64,000 nucleotides of DNA from Clostridium sardiniense (GTDB taxonomy: Bacteria > Bacillota > Clostridia > Clostridiales > Clostridiaceae). Of this stretch, positions 25,909 to 34,346 are shown piece after piece. The DNA lies in contig NZ_JAFBDA010000001.1 of NCBI RefSeq assembly GCF_016907995.1, positions 124,001-188,000 on the forward strand, written 5' to 3'. The notes below the pieces were generated by a model. That model was given only the letters and a program-made list of their open reading frames with translations, ran no database searches and was not told the DNA's origin. How positions within the stretch are numbered: position 1 is the stretch's first letter; each line of letters opens with the position of its first letter. Position numbers and translations under genes: made by a program.

Positions 25909-26059
25909 ATTTTTTTATTATAAAATATAATTATATGTATAAAACTATTAGTAATAGAGTTAATTAATAGAAATATAATATAAGATAGAGAGGTTTAAAA
26001 CTTTTTAACTAGATAATCAACAGGACAAGTATTTAATTTGGAGAAAGGGAAGAAAAATT

Positions 26060-27235
26060 GTGGATAGAAAAAAATTAAACTCCTTAATTAAAAGAGAAGA
26101 AGGACAAAAATTAGATTTTAAGTTAAAACTAGACCTAGTAACTGATAATGGTAAAAAGGAATTTGCAAAGGATATATGTGCAATTGCAAATTGTAATGGG
26201 GGAAGGGGATATATTGTTGTTGGAGTAAGGGATAAAAGTAAGATAATAGAGGGAATAAAAGAAGAGGACATGTTTACAGAAGAGAAAGTCCAACAGATTA
26301 TATCATCAAGATGTGATCCACCTATTCCTATTATTGTTGATTTTCTCAAGGTAGATAGCAAGACTGTTGCTATAATTACAATATGTGATGGTCAGCAGAG
26401 ACCATATCAAATTAAAGAACATGGAATATTTTATACAAGAAGAGGTTCAATAACAGATGTTATGAGAAGAAGTGAACTTATTGCAGCCTTTGAAGATAAT
26501 ATGGAGCTAACAGTTGAAACCACAAGTGTTATAAGAAGTAATATTAATATGCTAGATGAAAATTTACTAAAGTTATATTTTAGGCAAAAAGGAATAGAAC
26601 TTAATAAAGATAATAAAGAGTTTTTACTTCAAAGTGCAGGCATAATTAATTTTGTTGATAGATTAAATGGGTATAGATGCACTTATGGTGGATTACTTGT
26701 GTTTTCAGAGGTTAATAATTTATGTATTCCAAATAATATGATAAAGATAGTCAATAAATCAAAAAATCAAAGTAAAAGAAATAAGGGAAACAATAAGTGT
26801 GATAGTTCTGATATTAGAATAGTACAAGGTAGTCTACTTACAATGGTAGATAAAGCAGAAAAAGAAATAAATAGTATTATGCCAATTAACTATCCATCAT
26901 GTACGATTGTAGAAGCTATAAAAAATGCTATTTTGTATAGAGAGTATACAGAAATTAACAAGATTATAGAGGTAGTTATTACTGATAAAAGTGTAGCGAT
27001 TACAAGTCCTGGTGATTTTATAGATAAAACAGTTGATTTTAATAAGTTATCCTGCAGCAAAAGAAACATGTGGATATATGAGAAATTAATAAGCTTAGAT
27101 AAACAAAAGAGATTTTTAAATGATGGGAATGGTTTATCAAGAATTAAGAGTGCCTTTAAAGGTAAAAATAGAGTAAGATTCATTAATTCTAAATCGCAGA
27201 ATTCATTTAAAGTTATACTGCCTGGAACTTTTTAA
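26060..27235 (+). CDS. AlbA_2 (Schlafen-like) domain ATP/nucleic-acid-binding protein
   Basis: A 391-aa cytoplasmic protein starting with an AlbA_2 domain (about 10-125): EEGQKLDFKLKL at the start, IANCNGGRGYIVVGVRDKS and a FYTRRGSITDVMRRSEL end. This domain is shared with Schlafen-type and transcriptional-regulator proteins. The C-terminal half resembles the ATPase-like module of that group but is degenerate (VEAIKNAILYREY; VVITDKSVAITSPGDF). The start is GTG after GGAGAAAGGGAAG. It is followed by a small P-loop gene 99 bp on. Exact function is unknown; regulators of this type are often called RNA-binding or ATP-binding proteins. Confidence 0.75.
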   Translation: MDRKKLNSLIKREEGQKLDFKLKLDLVTDNGKKEFAKDICAIANCNGGRGYIVVGVRDKSKIIEGIKEEDMFTEEKVQQIISSRCDPPIPIIVDFLKVDSKTVAIITICDGQQRPYQIKEHGIFYTRRGSITDVMRRSELIAAFEDNMELTVETTSVIRSNINMLDENLLKLYFRQKGIELNKDNKEFLLQSAGIINFVDRLNGYRCTYGGLLVFSEVNNLCIPNNMIKIVNKSKNQSKRNKGNNKCDSSDIRIVQGSLLTMVDKAEKEINSIMPINYPSCTIVEAIKNAILYREYTEINKIIEVVITDKSVAITSPGDFIDKTVDFNKLSCSKRNMWIYEKLISLDKQKRFLNDGNGLSRIKSAFKGKNRVRFINSKSQNSFKVILPGTF

Positions 27236-27334
27236 AATATTTATCTATAAAATGATAAAACTTTTATTAAAATTAGGATTAAATTTAAAATGATGAATAT
27301 AATGTAATATAACTATAAATAAGGGGTGGTCCTA

Positions 27335-27760
27335 ATGATTCAAGTATTTTGTAACAGGAGAGGTTCAGGAAAGACAAAGAAACTAATTGAACTTGCAAAT
27401 ACTCATTTAGATAAAGTTAGAGGAGATTCAGTATATATAGACGATGATTCAAGATACATGAGGCAGGTAGATAGAAAGATAAGGTTTATATCCACAGAAG
27501 AATTTGGAGTAAATGATTGCGAGAGTTTTTATGGAATGCTTTGTGGTGTTATTGCAGAAAATTATGATGTAGAGAATATTTATATTGATGGTTTACTTGG
27601 TATTGTTTCATGTTCAATTCAGGAAACTTCTAGTTTGTTTAAAAGATTAAGATCACTTTCAGCCAGATTCAATATTAATATATTCATAAATATAAATTAT
27701 GAATTCCAAGAGGATATTCCAGAGTTCATAAGAGCTCACGTTAGAGATCACGTTGCGTAG
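27335..27760 (+). CDS. Small P-loop ATPase-like protein
   Basis: A 141-aa soluble protein beginning with a Walker A loop, NRRGSGKTKKLI (about residues 6-17). A possible Walker B (NIYIDGLLG) lies near residue 88. No other ATPase domain is visible, so this is a minimal P-loop fold, sometimes labelled PilT-like in clostridial annotations without evidence of a pilus role. AAGGGGTGG sets the start at 27335; a GTG three codons earlier is part of that site. It lies downstream of the AlbA-domain gene. No partner genes indicate a function. Confidence 0.6.
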   Translation: MIQVFCNRRGSGKTKKLIELANTHLDKVRGDSVYIDDDSRYMRQVDRKIRFISTEEFGVNDCESFYGMLCGVIAENYDVENIYIDGLLGIVSCSIQETSSLFKRLRSLSARFNINIFININYEFQEDIPEFIRAHVRDHVA

Positions 27761-27910
27761 GTTTGTTTAATTTTGAAATAGTTATTTGTGAAAACAATTA
27801 CTTTGTATTAAAGAATTTGAATTAGAAATACACTTGAGTATATTAGCATGGGATATAAATCAAGATAATCATATATTAATAGTAAAATATAAATTACTAT
27901 CTAAAATTAG

Positions 27911-27956
27911 AGATACTATAGGCTTTTATTACATTAGTTAAAAGCTTATAGTATCT
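27911..27956 (+). terminator. Probable terminator after the small P-loop gene
   Basis: A 17-bp stem with one mismatch (27911-27927 with 27940-27956), followed only by a weak T-rich tail. Confidence 0.65.
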
Positions 27957-28054
27957 TGTAATTTTGGATAATTTAATTTTATAAGGTAAAAATTAACGTA
28001 TTAAACATAAAAAGCAAATAATGGTGATGAAGTAGTGAATAAAGGTTGTTTTTA

Positions 28055-28083
28055 TTGCAAAAATAACATATAGAATATATACT
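28055..28083 (+). promoter_or_regulatory. Sigma-A promoter of tyrS
   Basis: TTGCAA (28055-28060), a 17-bp spacer and TATACT (28078-28083). The predicted leader is only about 40 nt. Confidence 0.7.
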
Positions 28084-28131
28084 ATTTATATGTAAACGTA
28101 GGAAAGAATTAAAGACTTGGAGGATAATAGA

Positions 28132-29358
28132 ATGGCTAATGTATTAGATCAATTATTAGAACGTGGATACATAAAACAATTTACACATGAAAAAGAAACT
28201 AGAGAGTTATTAGAAAAAGAAAAGATAACTTTTTACATAGGATTCGATCCAACAGCAGATAGCTTACATGTTGGACACTTTATCGCTATGATGTTTATGG
28301 CGCATATGCAAAGAGCAGGACATAGACCAATAGCATTACTTGGTGGTGGAACTGCAATGGTTGGAGATCCAAGTGGAAAAACTGATATGAGAAAGATGCT
28401 TACTAAAGAGCAAATAAAGCATAATGTTGATTCAATAAAGAAGCAAATGGAGAGATTTATTGACTTTACAGATGATAAGGCACTTATAGTAAATAATGGA
28501 GATTGGTTATTAGACCTAAATTACATTGATTTCTTAAGAGAAGTTGGAGCACACTTTACAGTTAACAAGATGCTTTCAGCTGAATGTTTTAAGAAGAGAC
28601 TTGCAACTGAAAATGGTCTTTCATTCTTAGAATTTAATTACATGTTAATGCAAGGATATGACTTCTATGTATTAAACAAAAAGTATAACTGTAAGATGGA
28701 ACTTGGTGGAGACGATCAATGGTCAAACATGATTGCTGGTGTTGATTTAGTTAGAAAGAAATCACAAGAAAGTGTATTTGCAATGACTTGTTCACTTTTA
28801 ACTAACAGCCAAGGGGAAAAGATGGGTAAAACTGTTGGAGGAGCTTTATGGCTTGATCCAGAAAAAGTTTCACCATTTGATTTCTATCAATATTGGAGAA
28901 ATGTTGCAGATGCTGATGTAGAAAAATGCTTAAAGCTATTAACATTCCTACCTATGGATGAAATAAATAAGCTTTCAAGTCTTGAAGGTGCAGAAATAAA
29001 TGAAGCTAAGAAAGTACTTGCATTTGAAGTAACTAGCTTAGTTCATGGAGAAGAAGAAGCTAAGAAAGCTGAAGAGGCTTCAGCAGCACTTTTCGCAGGT
29101 GGAAATGATATGACCAATGTTCCAACTGAAGTAATCAAGAAAGAAATGATAGGTGGAAGCTTATTAGATGCATTAGTTGAAGTTAATATATTCCCATCAA
29201 AGGCTGAAGGAAAGAGATTAATGAAGCAAGGTGGAGTTACAATAAATGATGAAAAAGTTACTGACTTTATGAGAACATTAGAAGAAAGTGACTTTGTAGA
29301 TGGATCAGCTCTAGTTAAAAGAGGAAAGAAGAAGTTCTACAAATTAATAGTTGAATAA
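28132..29358 (+). CDS. tyrS: Tyrosyl-tRNA synthetase
   Basis: Charges tRNA-Tyr; class I synthetase, 408 aa, working as a dimer. The catalytic domain has [15 protein letters not shown] (the HIGH motif as HVGH), MLMQGYDF and the KMSKS-equivalent KMGKT. The C-terminal S4-like RNA-binding domain has [24 protein letters not shown] 7 nt before the ATG at 28132 fixes the start; five further upstream codons would overlap it. Monocistronic, with its own promoter and a strong terminator. Confidence 0.95.
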   Translation: MANVLDQLLERGYIKQFTHEKETRELLEKEKITFYIGFDPTADSLHVGHFIAMMFMAHMQRAGHRPIALLGGGTAMVGDPSGKTDMRKMLTKEQIKHNVDSIKKQMERFIDFTDDKALIVNNGDWLLDLNYIDFLREVGAHFTVNKMLSAECFKKRLATENGLSFLEFNYMLMQGYDFYVLNKKYNCKMELGGDDQWSNMIAGVDLVRKKSQESVFAMTCSLLTNSQGEKMGKTVGGALWLDPEKVSPFDFYQYWRNVADADVEKCLKLLTFLPMDEINKLSSLEGAEINEAKKVLAFEVTSLVHGEEEAKKAEEASAALFAGGNDMTNVPTEVIKKEMIGGSLLDALVEVNIFPSKAEGKRLMKQGGVTINDEKVTDFMRTLEESDFVDGSALVKRGKKKFYKLIVE

Positions 29359-29445
29359 TTTATAGCGTAATCACTGAATAATATAGTTTAAAAGCTTAAT
29401 GATTTATATAATCATTTAATTTAGTAACTTATTATTAGTTAAATA

Positions 29446-29481
29446 AAAGCCTCCTAATTTGTTTATTAATTAGGGGGCTTT
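29446..29481. terminator. Terminator of tyrS, usable from both sides
   Basis: A 14-bp stem with one G-T pair (29446-29459 with 29468-29481, AAAGCCTCCTAATT). It lies between the convergent tyrS and BusR-like genes. Confidence 0.85.
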
Positions 29482-29513
29482 AAAATATCTTATAAAATTA
29501 TTTATTTTTTAAT

Positions 29514-30140
29514 TTATTCTATTGAAGTTATGTAATTTTTGACGTTGCCTACAACATCATTCTCACCTACATAAACTATTATATCGTGTTCGTTTATAGT
29601 AAAGTATGGGCCGGGAGAAAGGTATAATTGATCATTTCTTTTAATTCCAACTATAGTAGCCCCAGTATTATGCCAAAAGTTTAACTCACCTAAGCTTTTT
29701 CCAATCATCAAGCTATTTGGTTGAACTAAACTCTCGTAGGGAACAATAAGTCCTACATTTCTAAGTTGAGTAGCAAATTCAATAAGATTTTCAATATTAC
29801 TCTCTAAACTCTTCTCTAGAGTTTTCTTCTCATCTAACAGAGTATAAATTTGCTCCTTGATATTTGTAAACTCACTTTTAGTCTTGAATTTTTTCAGAAA
29901 TTCATTAGCATTGTCTTTGCTGGCAATTCTTATTCCGCTCTTTTCTTCTACAATTACAACATCCATATCTTTTAATAAAGCAATTGCGCGACGTATTGTC
30001 TCAGGAGAAACGTTGTATATACTTACAAGTGTAGAACGACCAGAAAGTTTCTCACCTTCAGTAAATCCACCATTTACTATTCTTGAAGCAATATCAATTG
30101 CTATTTTTAAGTATGTTGGAGTTGATGTTTTTCTTGCCAT
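29514..30140 (-). CDS. BusR-like regulator: GntR winged helix plus RCK_C (TrkA_C) domain
   Basis: A 208-aa transcription factor. Residues about 5-75 form a GntR-type winged helix (IASRIVNGGFTEGEKLSGRSTL; NVSPETIRRAIALL). A coiled linker follows (about 90-125), and residues 125-208 form an RCK_C domain ending GPYFTINEHDIIVYVGEND. This exact architecture is known from BusR, which binds cyclic di-AMP through RCK_C and represses the osmolyte importer BusAB. AGGAGTG 6 nt before the ATG at 30140 gives the start; 36 more upstream codons are open but unsupported. No busAB genes are nearby, so the target is unknown. Domain calls are firm; c-di-AMP sensing is inference. Confidence 0.82.
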   Translation of the reverse strand: MARKTSTPTYLKIAIDIASRIVNGGFTEGEKLSGRSTLVSIYNVSPETIRRAIALLKDMDVVIVEEKSGIRIASKDNANEFLKKFKTKSEFTNIKEQIYTLLDEKKTLEKSLESNIENLIEFATQLRNVGLIVPYESLVQPNSLMIGKSLGELNFWHNTGATIVGIKRNDQLYLSPGPYFTINEHDIIVYVGENDVVGNVKNYITSIE

Positions 30141-30262
30141 ATTAATCACTCCTATCAGTGAATAATTGTACCATAAATTAATAAAACATAATAGATGGAA
30201 TGATAAATAGTATATATGATAATATTTACTAAAGTTATTGGAAATCATTAAGGGTATGATGA

Positions 30263-30268
30263 TATAAT
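30263..30268 (+). promoter_or_regulatory. Promoter -10 for the phosphoesterase gene
   Basis: TGATATAAT (TATAAT at 30263-30268) lies about 50 bp before the gene at 30317. A TTGGAA occurs 19 bp upstream. Confidence 0.5.
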
Positions 30269-30316
30269 AAAGCAGAGTTTAGAATTTGTATACATAAATA
30301 GAAAGGTGATTAAATA

Positions 30317-31006
30317 ATGGCGTTATATGCTATATCAGATTTGCATTTAGCTTTAAGTGGGGATAAGCCAATGGATATATTTGGAGAGCACTGGAGCAAA
30401 CATGATGAAAAAATAAAAGAGAATTGGTTATCTAAGATAAATGAAGATGATACTGTATTAATTGCAGGGGATATTTCTTGGGCAATGAAATCAGGTGAAA
30501 GTGAAGCAGATCTTAACTGGATTGAAAGCCTTCCAGGAAAAAAGATAATATCAAAAGGAAATCATGATTATTGGTGGGGAAGTATTAGCAAATTAAACAG
30601 TATGTTTGAAAAGACAAAGTTCCTTCAAAATAATTTTTATGAATATGGAGAATATGCAATCTGTGGTACAAGAGGATGGATATGTCCTGGTACTGATAGA
30701 TTCACTTCTCATGATGAAAAAATATATTCAAGAGAAGGTATAAGACTTAGACTTTCTTTAGATGAAGCAAAGAAAAAAGGATTTACTAAGTTTATTGTAA
30801 TGCTACATTACCCTCCAACTAATGAAAAGTTTATGCCATCACAGTTTACTGAAATTTGTACAGAATATGGTGTTGAAAAAGTAATTTATGGGCATCTTCA
30901 TGGAAATTGCTTAAATAGAGTATTAGAAGGTGAATTTGAAGGCGTTGAATATATAATGACAGCAGCTGACTTTTTAGACTTTGATCCAAAACTTATAAAA
31001 GAATAA
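30317..31006 (+). CDS. Metallophosphoesterase of the calcineurin-like family
   Basis: A 229-aa cytoplasmic phosphoesterase with the full set of metal-binding motifs: D-x-H (ISDLHL, Asp8/His10), GDISW, GNHDYWW, HYPPT and GHLHGN. The compact size is that of single-domain members. The substrate (nucleotide, phosphoprotein or other phosphodiester) is not predictable. GAAAGGTGAT precedes the ATG. It is divergent from the BusR-like gene, whose start is 176 bp away. No operon partner is obvious. Confidence 0.88.
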   Translation: MALYAISDLHLALSGDKPMDIFGEHWSKHDEKIKENWLSKINEDDTVLIAGDISWAMKSGESEADLNWIESLPGKKIISKGNHDYWWGSISKLNSMFEKTKFLQNNFYEYGEYAICGTRGWICPGTDRFTSHDEKIYSREGIRLRLSLDEAKKKGFTKFIVMLHYPPTNEKFMPSQFTEICTEYGVEKVIYGHLHGNCLNRVLEGEFEGVEYIMTAADFLDFDPKLIKE

Positions 31007-31319
31007 TAGATTTTCTTATCTTTAAAATATGAAAGGGGGAGACGTTTTTTTAATTGATTTAAAGTAATAAATAAATTTAAAAATGTTTCCCCATATTTTA
31101 TTTATTAATACTAAAGAAAAACACAAATAGATACTATAAAAATTAAATTTATATTTATAATTAATTGAGTTAAATATTTATAGAAACTAGCTATAATTTA
31201 ATAGCATAAAATGAAATATTTTTGATGAATTTCATTGAATATGAATATCTATAAAGACATTACATACAGAAAAGTTTTTGGTATAATAAAGTGTAGTAAT
31301 AGGAATAGGTGGGTTATTT
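31007..31319 (+). other. Spacer with weak hairpin and promoter
   Basis: A 313-bp AT-rich gap. An imperfect hairpin at about 31024-31100 (AAAATATG...GGGG pairing with CCCCATATTTT) may end the phosphoesterase transcript. An extended -10 TGGTATAAT at 31279-31287 should drive the alarmone synthetase gene. Confidence 0.5.
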
Positions 31320-32111
31320 ATGGCGATTAATGATTGGAAGAGTTTTTTAATGCCCTACGAACAGGCAGTAGAGGAATTAAAGGTTAAGCTAAGAAGTATA
31401 AGAAAAGAGTACAGAAAGAGAAAAGAATATTCTCCAATTGAGTTCGTTACTGGAAGAGTCAAGGAAGTATCAAGTATTTTAGAGAAGGCTAATAAATTTG
31501 GAATTCCTGTAGATAGAATAAGATTTGAAATGGAAGATATAGCTGGTATAAGGGTCATGTGCCAGTTTGTTGATGATATAGATAGAGTGGTCGAACTGCT
31601 TAGAGAAAGAAAAGATATGCAAGTCTTATATGAGAAAGATTATGTTAGAGGGGTAAAATCTAGTGGATATAGAAGTTACCATATGATTATTAAGTATACT
31701 GTAAATATGGTTGATGGTCCTTTAGATATACTAGCAGAATTTCAAATAAGAACGTTAGCTATGAATTTCTGGGCAACAATAGAGCATTCACTAAATTATA
31801 AATATAAACAACAAATACCAGTCGAACTTAAGCAAAAACTAAAAAGTGCAGCAGATGCAGCTTTTCAGCTTGATGAAGAAATGCTAGAAATTAAAGATGA
31901 AATAAAAGATGCTCAAAAGTTATTTGAAGTAAAATCAGCAATTATTTCAGACATAATGAATCAAATTCTAGTGTTAATATCTTTAGGGAAGATCCCAGAA
32001 GCAAGTAGATATGAAAAATCCTTAAATAAATTAATTGAAAATGGGGATGTTTGGGAACTAAATAATTTACTTAGCTCAATAAAAAAAGAAGTGGATAAGT
32101 ATAAAGATTAA
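31320..32111 (+). CDS. Small alarmone synthetase (RelQ/YjbM type)
   Basis: A 263-aa single-domain RelA/SpoT synthetase that would make (p)ppGpp from ATP and GDP or GTP. Synthetase motifs are present: EDIAGIRVMCQFVDDI (about 72-88), the G-loop-like VKSSGYRSYHMII and the EFQIRTLAMNFWATIEH helix. There is no hydrolase HD domain and no TGS/ACT region, so it is a small synthetase rather than RelA. A C-terminal coiled region (about 180-263) is longer than in B. subtilis YjbM and may mediate oligomerisation. Located alone with its own promoter and terminator. Confidence 0.87.
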   Translation: MAINDWKSFLMPYEQAVEELKVKLRSIRKEYRKRKEYSPIEFVTGRVKEVSSILEKANKFGIPVDRIRFEMEDIAGIRVMCQFVDDIDRVVELLRERKDMQVLYEKDYVRGVKSSGYRSYHMIIKYTVNMVDGPLDILAEFQIRTLAMNFWATIEHSLNYKYKQQIPVELKQKLKSAADAAFQLDEEMLEIKDEIKDAQKLFEVKSAIISDIMNQILVLISLGKIPEASRYEKSLNKLIENGDVWELNNLLSSIKKEVDKYKD

Positions 32112-32139
32112 AATATAAAAATTTAAATATATTTAAAAA

Positions 32140-32176
32140 AATCAGCATAGATTTGGTTTTCCAAATTATGTTGATT
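32140..32176 (+). terminator. Terminator of the alarmone synthetase gene
   Basis: A stem of about 16 bp with a one-base bulge (32140-32156 with 32161-32176), 4-nt loop, then a run of eight T. Confidence 0.88.
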
Positions 32177-32429
32177 TTTTTTATTAAGATTAAAAGAAAT
32201 AATGAATTATATAGACTGATTTTCCAAAAACTAATGTTGAGCAAAATGGTAAGAAATGATATAATTATAAAATAATAATTATTAGTAGATATTTAATATT
32301 CAGTATCTGTTAATTGATGATAAATTTCAGTTCGTTAAATAAATAATAAATTTAAGCTAATAAAGCAAATAATAAATAAGAAAATATTATAGTGTGTAAG
32401 TAAAAAACATTGTGTTATGAGGTGTTACA
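32177..32429 (+). other. Promoter region and leader of the three-gene cassette
   Basis: A good promoter at 32237-32265 (TTGAGC, 17-bp spacer, TGA-TATAAT) implies an untranslated leader of about 155 nt before the gene at 32430. I saw no recognisable riboswitch in it. Confidence 0.55.
32237..32265 (+). promoter_or_regulatory. Sigma-A promoter of the repeat/MoxR/VWA cassette
   Basis: TTGAGC at 32237-32242 and TATAAT at 32260-32265 with 17-bp spacing and an extended TGA. Confidence 0.7.
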
Positions 32430-33203
32430 ATGGATGAAAAAAGTATAATTAAAATGATAGAACAAAATCCAATGAAGATTGGAGATATAGAAAATCAAAC
32501 TGAAGATATGAAAATAGCAGCTCTTAAGAGAAATGGGATGACTATAAAATTTATGAAGAATCCAAGCATTGAGCTTCAAAAGCTTGCAATAAAGAATGAT
32601 CCTTTATCAATAGAGTATATAGATAATTTAGATGAAGAGATTGCAATACTTGCAGTTAGAACATTATGGAATTCATTAAAATATATAAAATATCCAAGTG
32701 AAAGAGTTATAAAGGAAGCTATAAAGACTAAGGGTTGGGCAATTCAATATGTAAAAGATCCTAGTGAAGAACTGCAACTTTTAGCAGTATCAAAAGACTA
32801 TGATGCAATAAAATATATAGAAAATCCAAGTGAAGAAGTACAAGAAACTGCAGTTAAAAATTATTGGGGAGCTATAAGATTTATAAAGAATCCAACACTT
32901 AAAGTTCAAAGACTTTCTATAATGGAAGATGATGAGGCTATAAATTATATTCAAGGTTATTCTTACGATGAGATGAAGCTATTTATAAAAGATAATATAA
33001 ATGTAGTTAAATATCTTTATGAGAGTATAGATCCAGAACTTGTAGTGGATGTATTAATTGAAAAATTACGTGATAAAGAAATGACTAAAGAGTATATGAG
33101 GAACTTTTTAGATCTAGAGATTTTAGATATGGATAAAGTATTTTTTATTAAAGAATATGGAGATAAAGAAACAAAGAAGCTTTTAGTAGATTGCAAGCTT
33201 TAG
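32430..33203 (+). CDS. DUF4116-like helical repeat protein
   Basis: A 257-aa protein made mostly of about seven repeats of 24-25 residues, with a consensus like AIKYIKNPSEEVQLLAVS. Repeated blocks include FMKNPSIELQKLAI, YVKDPSEELQLLAV, YIENPSEEVQETAV and FIKNPTLKVQRLSI. These form a helical solenoid and resemble DUF4116 repeats, which usually mediate protein contacts. There is no catalytic motif. TGAGGTG lies before the ATG. It is the first gene of a cassette: the MoxR ATPase follows 13 bp later and the peptidase/VWA gene after that. A scaffold or substrate-recognition role is inference. Confidence 0.7.
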   Translation: MDEKSIIKMIEQNPMKIGDIENQTEDMKIAALKRNGMTIKFMKNPSIELQKLAIKNDPLSIEYIDNLDEEIAILAVRTLWNSLKYIKYPSERVIKEAIKTKGWAIQYVKDPSEELQLLAVSKDYDAIKYIENPSEEVQETAVKNYWGAIRFIKNPTLKVQRLSIMEDDEAINYIQGYSYDEMKLFIKDNINVVKYLYESIDPELVVDVLIEKLRDKEMTKEYMRNFLDLEILDMDKVFFIKEYGDKETKKLLVDCKL

Positions 33204-33216
33204 GGGAGGATTATAA

Positions 33217-34302
33217 ATGAGATATTCAGAAGTTTTAAGTGCAGCAGAATTAGTTATGGAAGGAAATGACGTTCCTTTAATTATAGGAGAAAGTGGAATA
33301 GGTAAAACAGCTTTAGCACGTGAAATTGCTAAGAAAAATAATTATACCCTTATTACAATTGATGCAAATCTATTAAAAGAGGGAGAAATAGGAGGTCTTC
33401 CAACGGTTGAGTGTGGAAGAACTAAATATGCAACTCATAACAAGTTAGTTCAAGTATGTGAGTGCACTAATCTTGAGAGAACAGTATTGCTTTTCATTGA
33501 TGAATTAAATAGATGTGAACATGCAGTACAGCAAGAACTTATGAATCTAATTTTAAATAGAGAAATAAATGGATTTGTTCTTCATGATAATGTTAAGATA
33601 CTTGCTGCTATGAACCCATCAAATAAATATGAAAATTATAGAGATAGTGAATATGCAGTAGTTGATATGGATCCAGCTCAAGAAGATAGATTTGTTTGGC
33701 TTGAAATGGATGTTGATGTTAAAGAGTGGATTAAATGGGGAATGAGCAAGAAAGGTAATATAGATGAGGATATAATTGAATTTATATCAACATTCCCAGA
33801 ATACCTTCACACTCCACACTCAAATGATAGTATAAAAGCAACACCAAGAAGCTATGAAAGAATTTCTAAAGCTTATAAGATATATAAGAAGAATAAAGAA
33901 AGATATTCTTTTGATGTATTTTTAAGTACTGTTAAAGGTAATTTAGGAGTAAGTATATCAACAGATTTTGCAAGCTTTATAAAAAGTAAGAAGAAACCAA
34001 TGGTTAAAGCTGAAGAAGTATTTAGCTATGATATACTTCCAAGTCATATAAAAGAAAGACTTGAAAGTGAGAATAATTCAAGACTTTATATTTTAGCAAA
34101 GACATGTTTATTCTACCTTGATGGATTAGATGAATTTAATAATGAACTTTCAATCTTTGGAGAAATATTAAACTATTATCCAAGAGATTTAAGGCTTGGA
34201 ATTATGAAGGAAATTAAGAGTGAAGGAAGTAGGAAGGTATATGAAGGACTTCTAGATGAAGATGAATTCTTAGAGGCGTTCTTTGCTATATATGAATATT
34301 AG
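33217..34302 (+). CDS. MoxR-type AAA+ ATPase
   Basis: A 361-aa ATPase of the MoxR/dynein-like AAA_5 class. Walker A is GESGIGKT (24-31), Walker B VLLFIDELNR near 93, sensor 1 ILAAMNPS near 130, and an Arg-finger region around EDRFVWLEM. MoxR ATPases usually work as chaperones that load metal or assemble complexes together with a VWA-domain partner. Here the next gene, 44 bp on, encodes such a VWA protein. GGGGAGG sits 8 nt before the ATG. Codon use matches neighbours, giving no sign of recent transfer. Confidence 0.85.
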   Translation: MRYSEVLSAAELVMEGNDVPLIIGESGIGKTALAREIAKKNNYTLITIDANLLKEGEIGGLPTVECGRTKYATHNKLVQVCECTNLERTVLLFIDELNRCEHAVQQELMNLILNREINGFVLHDNVKILAAMNPSNKYENYRDSEYAVVDMDPAQEDRFVWLEMDVDVKEWIKWGMSKKGNIDEDIIEFISTFPEYLHTPHSNDSIKATPRSYERISKAYKIYKKNKERYSFDVFLSTVKGNLGVSISTDFASFIKSKKKPMVKAEEVFSYDILPSHIKERLESENNSRLYILAKTCLFYLDGLDEFNNELSIFGEILNYYPRDLRLGIMKEIKSEGSRKVYEGLLDEDEFLEAFFAIYEY

Positions 34303-34346
34303 ATATAAGTATTGTATAAATAAATCCATAGATTAGGAGGAATGGT

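Larger units (their letters stand above)
27761..28131 (+). other. Spacer before tyrS
   Basis: A 371-bp gap containing a terminator hairpin, then the tyrS promoter. I checked it for a T-box (conserved AGGGTGGNACCGCG) and saw none. Confidence 0.6.

Noticed and set aside
27761-28131. T-box leader for tyrS
   Set aside because: No AGGGTGGNACCGCG-like sequence, and the promoter at 28055-28083 leaves a leader of only about 40 nt. The same check was negative for trpS.
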